A stretch of DNA of 12,693 nucleotides, from assembly GCA_003520285.1 (NCBI GenBank), contig DOVB01000102.1, positions 1-12,693 of the forward strand. Reading direction: 5' to 3'. Within the stretch, counting starts at the first letter, position 1, and each line of letters opens with the position of its first letter. Positions 1 to 8,429 of this stretch are shown here, piece by piece. Under the pieces are notes generated by a model. That model saw nothing but the letters and a program-made list of their open reading frames with translations. It was not told the DNA's origin and ran no database searches. Made by a program: the position numbers and the translations under genes. Source of the DNA: Halieaceae bacterium. Its GTDB lineage: Bacteria > Pseudomonadota > Gammaproteobacteria > Pseudomonadales > Halieaceae.

Positions 1-209
1 GGACTAATCCAGCCGTTCAGCACAGCTGATCGGCGTTCACAGGCTCGCCGCGATGCGGCTCGAAGTCCCTGTTCACCCAGCCCTGGGCAAGATGTAATTC
101 GTTGGTTCACCTCGAAAGCGCGCAGTAGGGGACTCAGACAGACTATTCAGATGAGTCAAAAAGGCATACAGTGATGCGACTCTATGCTCAGTCTGACGTT
201 GGATGATCA
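1..209. other. Left-edge non-coding leader before the alpha-galactosidase
   Basis: I find no convincing gene here. Plus frame 1 stays open from the edge to a TGA at 172-174, but its translation is rich in Arg and Ser and resembles nothing I know. On the minus strand a 29-codon stretch lies between stops. The sequence is structured: a perfect inverted repeat GCCGC-GAT-GCGGC at 47-59, and three copies of GTTCAC at 35-40, 71-76 and 105-110. The region must contain the promoter of the alpha-galactosidase gene, but I cannot place -35 and -10 boxes with confidence. It could also hold the 3' flank of a gene outside the window. Confidence 0.35.
131..157. promoter_or_regulatory. Inverted repeat upstream of the alpha-galactosidase gene, possible operator
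   Basis: GACTCA at 131-136 and TGAGTC at 152-157 are perfect 6-base inverted arms separated by 15 bases, ending 52 bases before the ATG at 210. The position suits an operator, but arms of this length arise by chance and I recognise no family consensus (it is not a GalR/LacI-type central CG palindrome). No other copy was noticed upstream of galT. Confidence 0.18.
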
Positions 210-2336
210 ATGAATCCCATAGCGCCATTTTATACCTTAGCTTACGCTGATTCTGAGTTGATTTTTGTTACCCACTCGGGGCGACCCGCACTGTTCTATT
301 GGGGCCCTAAACTGGATCTTTTGATGCACTCGTTTGAGCAACTGGCTGCGGAGCAGCACTCCGAGCCGCCTGCGCTTCCGCCCATGCCCAGTAATGTCAG
401 TTTGTGCCCTCTTTTGGGCGATGGCTTTTTTGGTCATCCGGGCTTGCAGCTGCATCGTCATGGCTTGGCATGGGATGCTGCACCAAAGCTCGTCATGGTC
501 GAAAAAGACGATGACACTCTCGGGTTCGCGTCTCGATGCGATCAGCATGATCTTGAGCTTCACCATTACATTAAGGTATGCGCGGCAGGGGTCATCTCTT
601 TTAGCACTGAGGTGATCAACCTAGCGAATGATCCGCTATTTATCAATCATTGCGCGGCAGCCACTCTCTCTGTGCCAGAGGATTTCAATCACTTAATGAC
701 TTTTCATGGTCGTTGGGGTAGAGAATTTCAGACTTACCGACACCAGCATCGACATGGAACCTTTACCTTAGAAAACCGAACTGGGCGTACTTCTCATGAT
801 CAATCCCCTTTCATGATTGTGCACGAGTCCGGTTGTAACGAAAATCAAGGGAAGGCTTACGGCTTTCACTTGGGTTGGAGTGGTAATTATCAACTTCGGA
901 AGGAGGCGCTTGCGATCGGGCAAAATGTAGTGCAGTTGGGGGAGTTACTCATGCCGGGTGAGGTAATCCTAGAGCGAGGTGAAACCTACAGGAGCCCAGC
1001 AATGTATGCGAGCTTTTCTCAAACGGGATTGAATGGCTTGTCTCAACAGTATCACAGGTATGTGCGTGAAGAGTTAAAGAAGCGGGTTCCGATTTCATCA
1101 AAGCCAGTTCATTTCAATACCTGGGAAGCACTTTATTTTGATCATAGTGTACCTCGATTGCTCGACTTGGTAGAGCGCGCAGCCGCGGTTGGTGTCGAGC
1201 GATTTGTCCTAGACGACGGTTGGTTTAAAGGGCGAAACAACGATCTGTCTGGCTTGGGCGATTGGGAGCCAGATCCAATAAAATATCCAAATGGCCTAGG
1301 TCCACTTATTGATCGAGTTGAGGCTCTGGGTATGGAGTTTGGCTTATGGGTAGAACCGGAAATGGTTAGCCCCGACAGCGATCTGTACAGAGCACATCCG
1401 GATTGGGCCCTGCAGCCCAGTTTTACAGAGCCGACTTTGGCGAGAAACCAGCTGGTTCTAGATATGTCACGTCGCGAGGTTCAAGAGGCAGCGTTTCAAT
1501 CTTTACAGCGGCTGCTTACACAGTACCGAATCGCTTATTTAAAATGGGATATGAATCGAGTAATTCATCAACCGTCAGATACCTGTGGTAGAGCAAAAGT
1601 TTCGCTGTATGTGAAAGCTGTTTATGCGTTGCTCGAGCGGCTTCGCAAGGCTTTTCCAACGGTCGTTATTGAGAGTTGTTCCTCAGGTGGCGGTCGGGCC
1701 GATTTTGGGATTCTGCATCATACGGATCGAATTTGGCCATCGGACAGCAATGACGCAATAGACCGATTGGGCATTCAGAATGGCTTTTCTTATTTGTTTC
1801 CCAGTGCGGTGATGGGTTCACACGTTGGCCCAAAGAAATGCCACCTGACCGGTCGTGAGTTGCCGATGGAACTTCGGGCAGGTGTGGCGATGCTCGGTCA
1901 CATGGGTATTGAATGTGACCTTTCGACACTAGAAGAGACCGATCTCGGCGTCTTGAAATCGGCCGTGAAGGTCTACAAAGACTGGCGTTGGCTAACGATG
2001 CAAGGTGATTTTTTTAGACTGACCGTTGAAGATTATGAAAGCGCCTGTCAGTTTGTGAGCCCTGATCAGTCGCAGTCGTTAGTCAGTTACGCCTTGCTCG
2101 ATAGCCCAGCGCGAATCTTGGCGCGCCGGCTACACTTGGTGGGTTTGAGCGAATTAAAACGATACGTTCTGCGACTCGTTTGGCCTCAAGACGCGGCATT
2201 GCAAGCACAGTGCGCACGTCTCAGCCGAACGGCTCTCAGTGGTAAGAGTTTGATGAGCCGAGGGTTTGATTTGCCGCAGCTTTTGCCGTGTTCGATTGTG
2301 ATGTTCAGTATCACCGCAATCGATGACGTTCACTGA
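210..2336 (+). CDS. Alpha-galactosidase, glycoside hydrolase family 36
   Basis: This 708-residue enzyme should remove terminal alpha-galactosyl groups from small galactosides such as melibiose, raffinose or galactosylglycerol. It has the GH36 layout: an N-terminal beta-sandwich (about 1-300), a TIM barrel (about 300-610) and a C-terminal beta domain. Visible signatures are FVLDDGWF (332-339), YLKWDMNR (443-450) with the expected nucleophile Asp447, ESCSSGGGR (488-496), and WPSDSNDAIDR (509-519), whose Asp512 or Asp515 is the expected acid/base. Length matches bacterial GH36 enzymes (about 700-750). No signal peptide is apparent, so it is probably cytoplasmic. The ATG at 210 has only a weak GGATGA upstream as ribosome site. 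Its 3' end overlaps the convergent symporter gene by 7 bases. The family call is firm; the natural substrate is not known from sequence. Confidence 0.95.
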   Translation: MNPIAPFYTLAYADSELIFVTHSGRPALFYWGPKLDLLMHSFEQLAAEQHSEPPALPPMPSNVSLCPLLGDGFFGHPGLQLHRHGLAWDAAPKLVMVEKDDDTLGFASRCDQHDLELHHYIKVCAAGVISFSTEVINLANDPLFINHCAAATLSVPEDFNHLMTFHGRWGREFQTYRHQHRHGTFTLENRTGRTSHDQSPFMIVHESGCNENQGKAYGFHLGWSGNYQLRKEALAIGQNVVQLGELLMPGEVILERGETYRSPAMYASFSQTGLNGLSQQYHRYVREELKKRVPISSKPVHFNTWEALYFDHSVPRLLDLVERAAAVGVERFVLDDGWFKGRNNDLSGLGDWEPDPIKYPNGLGPLIDRVEALGMEFGLWVEPEMVSPDSDLYRAHPDWALQPSFTEPTLARNQLVLDMSRREVQEAAFQSLQRLLTQYRIAYLKWDMNRVIHQPSDTCGRAKVSLYVKAVYALLERLRKAFPTVVIESCSSGGGRADFGILHHTDRIWPSDSNDAIDRLGIQNGFSYLFPSAVMGSHVGPKKCHLTGRELPMELRAGVAMLGHMGIECDLSTLEETDLGVLKSAVKVYKDWRWLTMQGDFFRLTVEDYESACQFVSPDQSQSLVSYALLDSPARILARRLHLVGLSELKRYVLRLVWPQDAALQAQCARLSRTALSGKSLMSRGFDLPQLLPCSIVMFSITAIDDVH

Positions 2337-3763
2337 AATTGATGGAGGCCTGCGAACTGGGCGCGGCCACGAAATACAAACCGATTTATTAGGAGTGCAA
2401 ATCCCACGCAGAAAAAGAAGGTTAAACACATCATGTGGATGTAGTGTAGGGGCATCCACAACCATATCAAGCAAGCGTAGCCAAGAACGCCAGTGGCAAG
2501 CGCTATCAGAGCCGCACGGTGGTCTACTCCCGTGAACAGAAGACCGACCGTAAAACACGCCAAGATGGGCATGCTGATCAAACCCCAGAGTTCTTGCAGT
2601 AAGTTGATGATGCTGTCGGCTTGTGCATAAACAGGCACCATTCCGATAGCGATTATGACGAAGATAGTTGTCATGACTCCGCTGAGACGAGCGACTTTTG
2701 GCTTTGGGTTGATAAACCGCTGATGAAAATCACATACGTACATAGCAGCAGACGCGTTCACCATGCTGTTGAATGAGCTCAATACGGCGGCCGCGATGGC
2801 GGCGGCAAATGCGCCTGATAGTGCGCTTGGCATGAGGTCTCCGACGATCTGTCCATAGGCGGCATCTCCAATGTCGCCGTAGAGCTTATAAGCGACGACA
2901 CCGGGAATAACTACCATAGGTGGCACAAGCAAGACGCGAACTAAGGCCGCAGCATATACCCCTTTTTGTGCTTCTTTGACACTTGGAGCAGCCATGGCGC
3001 GCTGTGTGATGGTTTGATTAGTGCTCCAGTAAAAGATCTGAATAAGAATCATGCCTGTCAGTAAGGTATGCCAGGGCACGGGGGAGTCGGAGTCACCGAG
3101 TAAGGTTAAGCGCTCGGCTGGGATTCCGCTAAAATCGAAGCGTATGGCATCTAAAGCCAGCCACACCACTAAAAGCCCCATGATAAAAACGATTATGCCG
3201 CCATAGGTGTCGGACACCGCGACCGCCCGCAAGCCGCCCACTACTGCGTACGCGGCTCCAACGACAGCGAATGCAGCGGCAACGACGATCAAATCAAAAT
3301 CGACGCCGGTCATGGAGAGCATAAATAAGGCCCCGGTATATATTACGGCAGGCTGGAATACAAATACGTTGATGAAGAGGAATAACATTGAAACGGCCGC
3401 ACGTAAATGCTTACTCTGATACCGTTTCTCTAGCAGCTCTGTCGTGGTTGTACACTGGTTGCGGTAGTACACGGGAAGAAAGATTTTTGCCAATACAAGT
3501 AACCCCACAAAGCCCGCTAGTTCCCAGACTGCGAGCAAAATCATTTGATTACCGTTCATACCCACTAGTTGGTCTGTACTCAAGTTCGTCAGCGTAATGG
3601 AGCCGGCTACAAACAACCAAGTTAGGCTCCCGCCTGCAAGGAAGTACTCACGGTTTGAATCGTTATCACTGCGGCCATGGTCGCGACATTTGAGGTAGGT
3701 CAGTAAAGCGATACCCGTTAATACACCGGTGAAGACCAGCGTTTGTATGAGCTCATGCGTCAT
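2330..3763 (-). CDS. Sodium:sugar symporter, SSS/SLC5 family (vSGLT-like)
   Basis: This 477-residue, very hydrophobic inner-membrane protein belongs to the solute:sodium symporter family and probably imports galactose or a galactoside with Na+. Compared from memory with Vibrio vSGLT, it keeps FLAGGSLTW near 41-49, STDQLVGMNG (62-71), FLPVYY (95-100), YWSTNQ (245-250), EAQKGV (264-269) and LSSFNSM (328-334). Sugar-site equivalents look conserved (Gln65, Glu81, Asn249, Gln390), with a likely Lys-to-Arg change at about 276 and Ser-to-Gly at about 84. The paired Ser329/Ser330 match the Na2 sodium site. It is about 60 residues shorter than vSGLT at the C-terminus, losing the last helix but not the transport core. 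An AGAGG ribosome site lies 8 bases before ATG. It is the last gene of the galT-galK-GH42 run, 79 bases after the GH42 stop. Substrate is inferred from context and site residues. Confidence 0.9.
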   Translation of the reverse strand: MTHELIQTLVFTGVLTGIALLTYLKCRDHGRSDNDSNREYFLAGGSLTWLFVAGSITLTNLSTDQLVGMNGNQMILLAVWELAGFVGLLVLAKIFLPVYYRNQCTTTTELLEKRYQSKHLRAAVSMLFLFINVFVFQPAVIYTGALFMLSMTGVDFDLIVVAAAFAVVGAAYAVVGGLRAVAVSDTYGGIIVFIMGLLVVWLALDAIRFDFSGIPAERLTLLGDSDSPVPWHTLLTGMILIQIFYWSTNQTITQRAMAAPSVKEAQKGVYAAALVRVLLVPPMVVIPGVVAYKLYGDIGDAAYGQIVGDLMPSALSGAFAAAIAAAVLSSFNSMVNASAAMYVCDFHQRFINPKPKVARLSGVMTTIFVIIAIGMVPVYAQADSIINLLQELWGLISMPILACFTVGLLFTGVDHRAALIALATGVLGYACLIWLWMPLHYIHMMCLTFFFCVGFALLINRFVFRGRAQFAGLHQFQ

Positions 3764-3842
3764 TATTGTTGCCTCTATTCAAAGTAAGACTTGTGCTCGG
3801 ATCTTCTCACTTTAGCCAGAGCATACGCGCATCATAATCTTG

Positions 3843-5810
3843 CTATCTTGGGTTTGATAGCCGCCAAACTGCAACATCTTGAGGTTTAACTTCTGAGTCA
3901 CCCAGTAAGAACTCCGCGGTCTTTTCCACATTAATTGTTTGAGTACGGGCACTGAAATTAAACGCAAAACCGAGATTGCCTCGACGAGTCACTCTCAGTC
4001 CCTCTGCGCAGCGTTGAGTGGGAATGTTCAGTGTTTCGCATAAAGACTCGAAATAGTCCACTAAGAATCGCTTGCAGGTCAAGGTGGCAAAGTAAGTGCA
4101 GTTCCCGAAACGAACCAGAGCGGGCTCAACTCCATTCGTAGTTGCTAAGATCTCGCATTCGCCCGGATCGAGCGTCTCCCGCCAAATCAGGCTATCATAG
4201 CAAGCTCCGTTCCAAACTAAGGTCTCGGGGCAGTCAGGCCGAGTCGTCTCGACCGAGAGTACGCGGATGGGTAACACGCTCTGCAATTCGCCCGGCGGTA
4301 GGGTGCTCGGCAGGGCGAGATCCTCCGTTTTTGCGCCAGACCTCGGCCCGAAAATAAAGGTGGTGTTAGAGTGTTTGATGCGCTGAACGAGTTCGGGTTC
4401 AACAATGGGCAAACAGGGCACTAAGATTAAGTCGTATCCGTCGAAGTCTCGATTTGGATCCACAAAATCGACATCTAATCCCAATTCCCGTAAAGCGGAA
4501 TAAAAGTCTCTCTGCACTGTATCAGCATCAAAGAAATGACTCTGACGTTCGATATCGGTGACCCAGTTAGCGTGAGCGTGGGTCATAATAGCAACGCGGC
4601 TACGAGTCTTGGGCTGCTCTTTTAGCTTGAGTTTTCGCACTTCGTCGATCACACGTCGAATTTCCGGTAAATACTCTGACTCAGAATCATCATTGCGCAA
4701 TAGGCCGGCATGCATCTGTTCCTGTGCGAATGGCACTTGTCGCCATCGGAAATAGCTCACACAATCCGCGCCATGAGCGAAAGCCTCTAGTGTCCAGAGT
4801 CGCACCATGCCGGGCAGTGGACGTGGATTGTTGTTTGCCCAATTGACCGGGCCTGGCTGCTGTTCCATGACCCAGAAACCGCGATCTTTTAGCCCCCTTG
4901 TTTGGTCTTGGTAGTAGCTTGCGTAGTCCGGATGCCCGGTACGCATATAGGGCTGCAGTTGTGCGGCTGGACTGTCAACCAAAATCTGATCAGTCCGTCC
5001 TAGCGGGTAATTGTCGTAACTGGCGAAATCCAAATTTTGCGCGAGTGCGTGATTGTCAACACCGGTCTCGTGCATGGGAATAAAGTTGTGTGTGATAAAT
5101 TGATTGTGCGCATACTCTCTCAATACCGTCACCATGGCATCATGATACTGAATGACTTGGTCTGAGCTAAAACGACGGAAGGCCAACTGGTGTGCTGGTG
5201 CTGTTTCCGTGACTGCGCCGAAGGGGCAGTCGATCGACTCGAAATCTGGGTATTCCATTGACCAGAACACGTTACCCCATGCGGTATTGAGTGCTTCGAT
5301 AGACTCGTATTTACGGCGGCACCACGCTCGGAAAAGAGTTTTGGCCGAGGGCGATACGCTAATAGCGGTATCGTGACAACACAGTTCGTTGTCGATTTGC
5401 CACCCGCAGACGGCTGGGTGCTTGCCGTAGCGTTCGGCGAGAACTCGCGTAATACGGAGCGACTCTCGCAAGTAACATTGGCTCGAGAAGTCGTAGTGTC
5501 GACGCGAACCAAATCCTCGAACTCGACCTGTCTTCGGATGGTGTGGCAGGATGTCGGGGTTTGCATCGATCAACCACTTTGGCGGTGTTGCCGTGGGAGT
5601 ACCAATGATTATTTTGAGTCCAACCTTGGCGAGTCCATCGATCGCGCGGTCCATCCAATCGAAGTCGTAGCACTGAGGCTGTGGCTCCATCTTAGACCAA
5701 GCAAATTCTCCGATGCGAACGTATTCTAGACCAAGGTCAGCCATCCGCTGGGCATCGCTTGTCCAGAGGTGTTCTGGCCAGTGTTCGGGATAGTAGCATA
5801 CGCCAAACAT
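3843..5810 (-). CDS. Beta-galactosidase, glycoside hydrolase family 42
   Basis: This 655-residue enzyme should hydrolyse terminal beta-galactosides, releasing galactose in the cytoplasm (no signal peptide is seen). It opens with FGVCYYPEHWPE (2-13), typical of GH42. The TIM barrel (about 1-390) carries the acid/base Glu142 in WQIDNE (137-142) and the nucleophile Glu316 in VMEQQPGPVNW (314-324). These agree in spacing with the Glu141/Glu312 pair of the Thermus GH42 enzyme. The trimerisation-type domain (about 395-600) and a small C-terminal beta domain follow, and the length is normal for the family. AAGGA lies 8 bases before the ATG, fixing the start. It sits 60 bases after galK and 79 before the symporter in the same operon. 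Some GH42 members act on alpha-L-arabinopyranosides or galacto-oligosaccharides rather than lactose; here the gal genes favour galactosides. Confidence 0.95.
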   Translation of the reverse strand: MFGVCYYPEHWPEHLWTSDAQRMADLGLEYVRIGEFAWSKMEPQPQCYDFDWMDRAIDGLAKVGLKIIIGTPTATPPKWLIDANPDILPHHPKTGRVRGFGSRRHYDFSSQCYLRESLRITRVLAERYGKHPAVCGWQIDNELCCHDTAISVSPSAKTLFRAWCRRKYESIEALNTAWGNVFWSMEYPDFESIDCPFGAVTETAPAHQLAFRRFSSDQVIQYHDAMVTVLREYAHNQFITHNFIPMHETGVDNHALAQNLDFASYDNYPLGRTDQILVDSPAAQLQPYMRTGHPDYASYYQDQTRGLKDRGFWVMEQQPGPVNWANNNPRPLPGMVRLWTLEAFAHGADCVSYFRWRQVPFAQEQMHAGLLRNDDSESEYLPEIRRVIDEVRKLKLKEQPKTRSRVAIMTHAHANWVTDIERQSHFFDADTVQRDFYSALRELGLDVDFVDPNRDFDGYDLILVPCLPIVEPELVQRIKHSNTTFIFGPRSGAKTEDLALPSTLPPGELQSVLPIRVLSVETTRPDCPETLVWNGACYDSLIWRETLDPGECEILATTNGVEPALVRFGNCTYFATLTCKRFLVDYFESLCETLNIPTQRCAEGLRVTRRGNLGFAFNFSARTQTINVEKTAEFLLGDSEVKPQDVAVWRLSNPR

Positions 5811-5870
5811 AGAAAGATTCCTTTTGATTTTATTGACGGCCTGTGGTGCGCTGGTAAATTCAACTGCTAC

Positions 5871-7043
5871 TCATATTGCGACCCGGGCGGTATCAAGTAA
5901 CGAAGCACCTGCTTGTGGAGTACACAGATAGAGGTTTGGTCGAAGTTGCGTGTGTCGTTGATACTCACTAAGTACATTTGGTATCTGGTTTATGAGCGTA
6001 GTTTTATCACCGAACGCAACAACGCAGCCGCCGAAGCCACCTCCAGTCATTCTTACTCCGCACTCAGGGCCCAAGGCAATCTGAATCAGTTCGACTAGGA
6101 GATCTATTGCCGGCGTAGTGATTTCGAAGTCGTCTCGCATAGAATTGTGAGATGCTTTCATGATTTTCGCGAGCTCTGAACGCGCATCTATTTTAAGGGC
6201 ATCGACAAAAGCGAGCACGCGGCTGTTTTCAGTGATGACATGACGAGCGCACTTATAAGCACATTCATCCAGTTTAGCCTTATACGCGTTCAGCTGAGAA
6301 AGTGAGGCGTCCCTTAGAGTGCTTACACCCATGGTAAGACTTGCTCGAACGCAGCTACTCCGCCGCATATTATACTCGGTCCCCACTAGACCTCGCGTGA
6401 TACCGGAGTGCACGATCGCGATGCCTATCTCGGAGGGTATCTGAATGGGTGTCACGCTTAAGCTCCGACAATCGAGCAAGACGGCTTTAGATTCTAGGCC
6501 CATTACGGACGCGACTTGGTCCATTATGCCGCAATGGCAACCTACGTATTCGTTCTCTGCGACTTGCGCAATTTGTGCGATTTCTAAGGCCGAAAGCTGC
6601 AGTGTGAATAGGTAATCGAGTGCTTTGGTGATAGCAACACAAAGCGAAGCCGAGCTGCTTAGGCCGGAACCTTGTGGAATATCACCCGTGATGGCCAAAC
6701 TAGCGCCATGAATCGCATGCCCCCTGTCAACCAGGACTTGAGTGACTGCTCTCACATAATTGGACCACGGTGCTGACGGGTCGCACTGATAGCCCCGCTC
6801 TATTTGGAATGAGATCGTTGTATTGTTTATGTCAAGAGCGGTAGCAACGATGCGCCCGTCTGGCCGCGATTGTGCCGCCACATAGGTTGCAAAGTCGATG
6901 GCGCAGGGTAAGACAAAACCTTCGTTATAATCGGTGTGTTCCCCTATTAAGTTGACGCGACCAGGCGCGCGAACGAAAACGGCGGCCCCCATGGTTGAGT
7001 CCCTCGATACATGGTTCCGCAGCAGTGTCACTGGCCCGTTCAT
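5871..7043 (-). CDS. galK: Galactokinase
   Basis: GalK phosphorylates alpha-D-galactose at C1 with ATP, the first committed step of the Leloir pathway. The 390-residue protein is a GHMP kinase with all three hallmarks: the galactokinase signature GRVNLIGEHTDYN (28-40) followed by EGFVLP, the ATP-binding loop GDIPQGSGLSSSAS (120-133), and TGGGFGGC (333-340). Arg29 and Asp175 (in GIMDQ) correspond to the catalytic Arg28 and Asp174 of E. coli GalK. The N-terminus before the signature is the length seen in E. coli, supporting the ATG at 7043. That ATG overlaps the galT stop as ATGA, so translation is probably coupled; only a weak GAGA precedes it. A later Met18 is possible but would shorten the usual leader. 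The reaction assignment is firm. Confidence 0.97.
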   Translation of the reverse strand: MNGPVTLLRNHVSRDSTMGAAVFVRAPGRVNLIGEHTDYNEGFVLPCAIDFATYVAAQSRPDGRIVATALDINNTTISFQIERGYQCDPSAPWSNYVRAVTQVLVDRGHAIHGASLAITGDIPQGSGLSSSASLCVAITKALDYLFTLQLSALEIAQIAQVAENEYVGCHCGIMDQVASVMGLESKAVLLDCRSLSVTPIQIPSEIGIAIVHSGITRGLVGTEYNMRRSSCVRASLTMGVSTLRDASLSQLNAYKAKLDECAYKCARHVITENSRVLAFVDALKIDARSELAKIMKASHNSMRDDFEITTPAIDLLVELIQIALGPECGVRMTGGGFGGCVVAFGDKTTLINQIPNVLSEYQRHTQLRPNLYLCTPQAGASLLDTARVAI

Positions 7044-8089
7044 GATCGGTCTCGATCAAGATAATGAACTTCAGACGCTGCGCGAAGGCGAGCAGCTGCC
7101 GCTTCAGGCGTAATGTCGCGCTGCGCTTCCGCCAACAATTCAAAGCCGACCATGAATTTCCTTATCGAAGCCGAGCGCAGTAACGGTGGGTAAAAGTGTG
7201 CATGGCATTGCCAGCCTCGTGACACTATCCCTCCCGGTGAGCCGTGCCACCCCATAGAATAGGGGAATGAGACCTGGAACAGATTGTCGTAGCGTGTTGT
7301 TAATCTTTTCAGCGCTGAGGCTAAGGCAGAACGCTCGGGCTCTGTGGTACGATCGAGATGCTCGATGACACGATTGCGCGGTAATACGAGAGTCTCAAAA
7401 GGCCATGCCGCCCAATAGGGTACGAGCACCAGCCAATGTTCATTGGCAAAAACAAGCCGTTCTTGGGCTTCAAGCTCGTGCTGAGCGTAATCGAGTAAGA
7501 GAGCTCTTCCGTGTTCATTGAAATAGTCTGTCTGTGTCCGGTGTTCTTTGAGAACCTCTGTTGGAATTTCGCTCGTCGCCCAAATCTGGCCATGAGGATG
7601 CGGGCTAGAACATCCCATCATGGGACCCTTGTTTTCAAAAATTTGCACCGAGGTGTACTTCTGTCCTAACTCGGAGAGTTCATTTACCCACGTATTAATG
7701 ATCGTCTGAATTTCAGTCTCACAGAGAGACGCCATCGATAATGAATGATCGGGAGAGTAGCAGATCACCCTACAACGACCGTTAATCGCGCTTCGCTTGA
7801 CTAATGGATGCGCAGTAGGCGTTGCGATGGGTGTATCGGTGTTCGATAGAAGAGCGGGTGAATCATTATCGAATACGTGAGTACCCTGATAGTTTGGATT
7901 GATCACTCCGCTATTGCGTTCATTGGTAGGGCACAGGTAGCAGCTGGGCTCGTAGCTTACACGGTCTGTTTGCTCGGGATTGTCTATTTGACCCTGCCAA
8001 GGTCGAAGGTCGCGTTGTGGAGATACAATAATCCACTCTTCGATGAGTGGATTGTAGCGACGGTGTGGTGTGATATGCGTCTTATTCAC
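7040..8089 (-). CDS. galT: Galactose-1-phosphate uridylyltransferase
   Basis: GalT exchanges UDP between UDP-glucose and galactose-1-phosphate, completing galactose entry to glucose-1-phosphate. I place the start at the GTG at 8089, giving 349 residues against 348 in E. coli. The first residues then read MNKTHITPHRRYNP, matching the conserved family N-terminus. With this start the active-site motif SPHPHGQIW puts the nucleophile at His166, exactly the E. coli position, and the metal-site histidines at 115 (PDHS) and 164; the CYLC pair (50, 53) matches the zinc cysteines. A longer reading from a TTG at 8182 adds 31 residues with no family counterpart. The ribosome site before the GTG is poor (AGG 13 bases away), so the start is chosen on homology. 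It is the first gene of the four-gene operon. Confidence 0.95.
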   Translation of the reverse strand: MNKTHITPHRRYNPLIEEWIIVSPQRDLRPWQGQIDNPEQTDRVSYEPSCYLCPTNERNSGVINPNYQGTHVFDNDSPALLSNTDTPIATPTAHPLVKRSAINGRCRVICYSPDHSLSMASLCETEIQTIINTWVNELSELGQKYTSVQIFENKGPMMGCSSPHPHGQIWATSEIPTEVLKEHRTQTDYFNEHGRALLLDYAQHELEAQERLVFANEHWLVLVPYWAAWPFETLVLPRNRVIEHLDRTTEPERSALASALKRLTTRYDNLFQVSFPYSMGWHGSPGGIVSRGWQCHAHFYPPLLRSASIRKFMVGFELLAEAQRDITPEAAAARLRAASEVHYLDRDRS

Positions 8090-8246
8090 TGCTTTGTGCC
8101 AACCTAATTTTTTTGTTACATAAAAGAGAACACAGAGTGAAGTGTAGCTTAGTCTATTTTTTATGTTAGTGCTTCTAGGCAATTCTATGTGACATGCAGC
8201 GGGTCGACCGGAGCACAGGGGCTACCTTTACTTAAGGACTCGGGCC
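8090..8246. promoter_or_regulatory. Intergenic control region of the galT operon
   Basis: This gap lies between the minus-strand galT operon and plus-strand reading frames, so it should hold the operon promoter. It is AT-rich near galT. Two short perfect palindromes are visible: ATGT-G-ACAT at 8187-8195 and GGTCGACC at 8202-8209. TGTGA at 8188-8192 matches one half of a CRP site, but the second half is missing. On the minus strand TTGCCT reads at 8182-8177, followed by an A/T-rich tract where a -10 box could lie. No match was strong enough to name a regulator, and no regulator gene is in the window. Confidence 0.35.
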
Positions 8247-8429
8247 ATGACTGTCAGTGTTCCAGCTGAAGCTCGCCAATACAGATGTCATGGGAACACA
8301 ACGAAATTCTGTTGCACGCTCAAGTCTCACTGGCATAAACGCCAATTAGTGGCTTACGAGCAGGCTGAAGCGCCTGGAAAATTCATTCCAAGCCCAGATG
8401 AAAACACGCATCATACTTGCTATATTTAG
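8247..8429 (+). CDS. Possible small protein of 60 residues, unknown
   Basis: This open frame starts at ATG with AAGGA (8234-8238) exactly 8 bases upstream, an ideal ribosome site, and ends 21 bases before the next gene's start, as an operon partner would. The product is hydrophilic, rich in His and Cys (Cys14, Cys22, Cys23, Cys58; His15, His28, His30, His55, His56). It has no membrane helix or signal peptide, and I recognise no family. The cysteines and histidines do not form a standard zinc pattern. It may instead be a chance frame within an untranslated leader of the acyltransferase mRNA. Length alone cannot settle this. Confidence 0.3.
   Translation: MTVSVPAEARQYRCHGNTTKFCCTLKSHWHKRQLVAYEQAEAPGKFIPSPDENTHHTCYI

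Noticed and set aside
35..110. CRISPR array or integron attC sites from the spaced GTTCAC copies
   Set aside because: Only 6 bases repeat, far too short for CRISPR repeats, and the copies do not fit the attC GTTRRRY core with its matching inverse core.
2323..2558. Extra small genes at the GH36/symporter junction on both strands
   Set aside because: They are frame shadows of the two convergent genes, lack ribosome sites, and have no recognisable family sequence.
8188..8203. CRP site upstream of galT
   Set aside because: TGTGA is present, but the expected TCACA after six bases is not (the sequence reads GCGGG).
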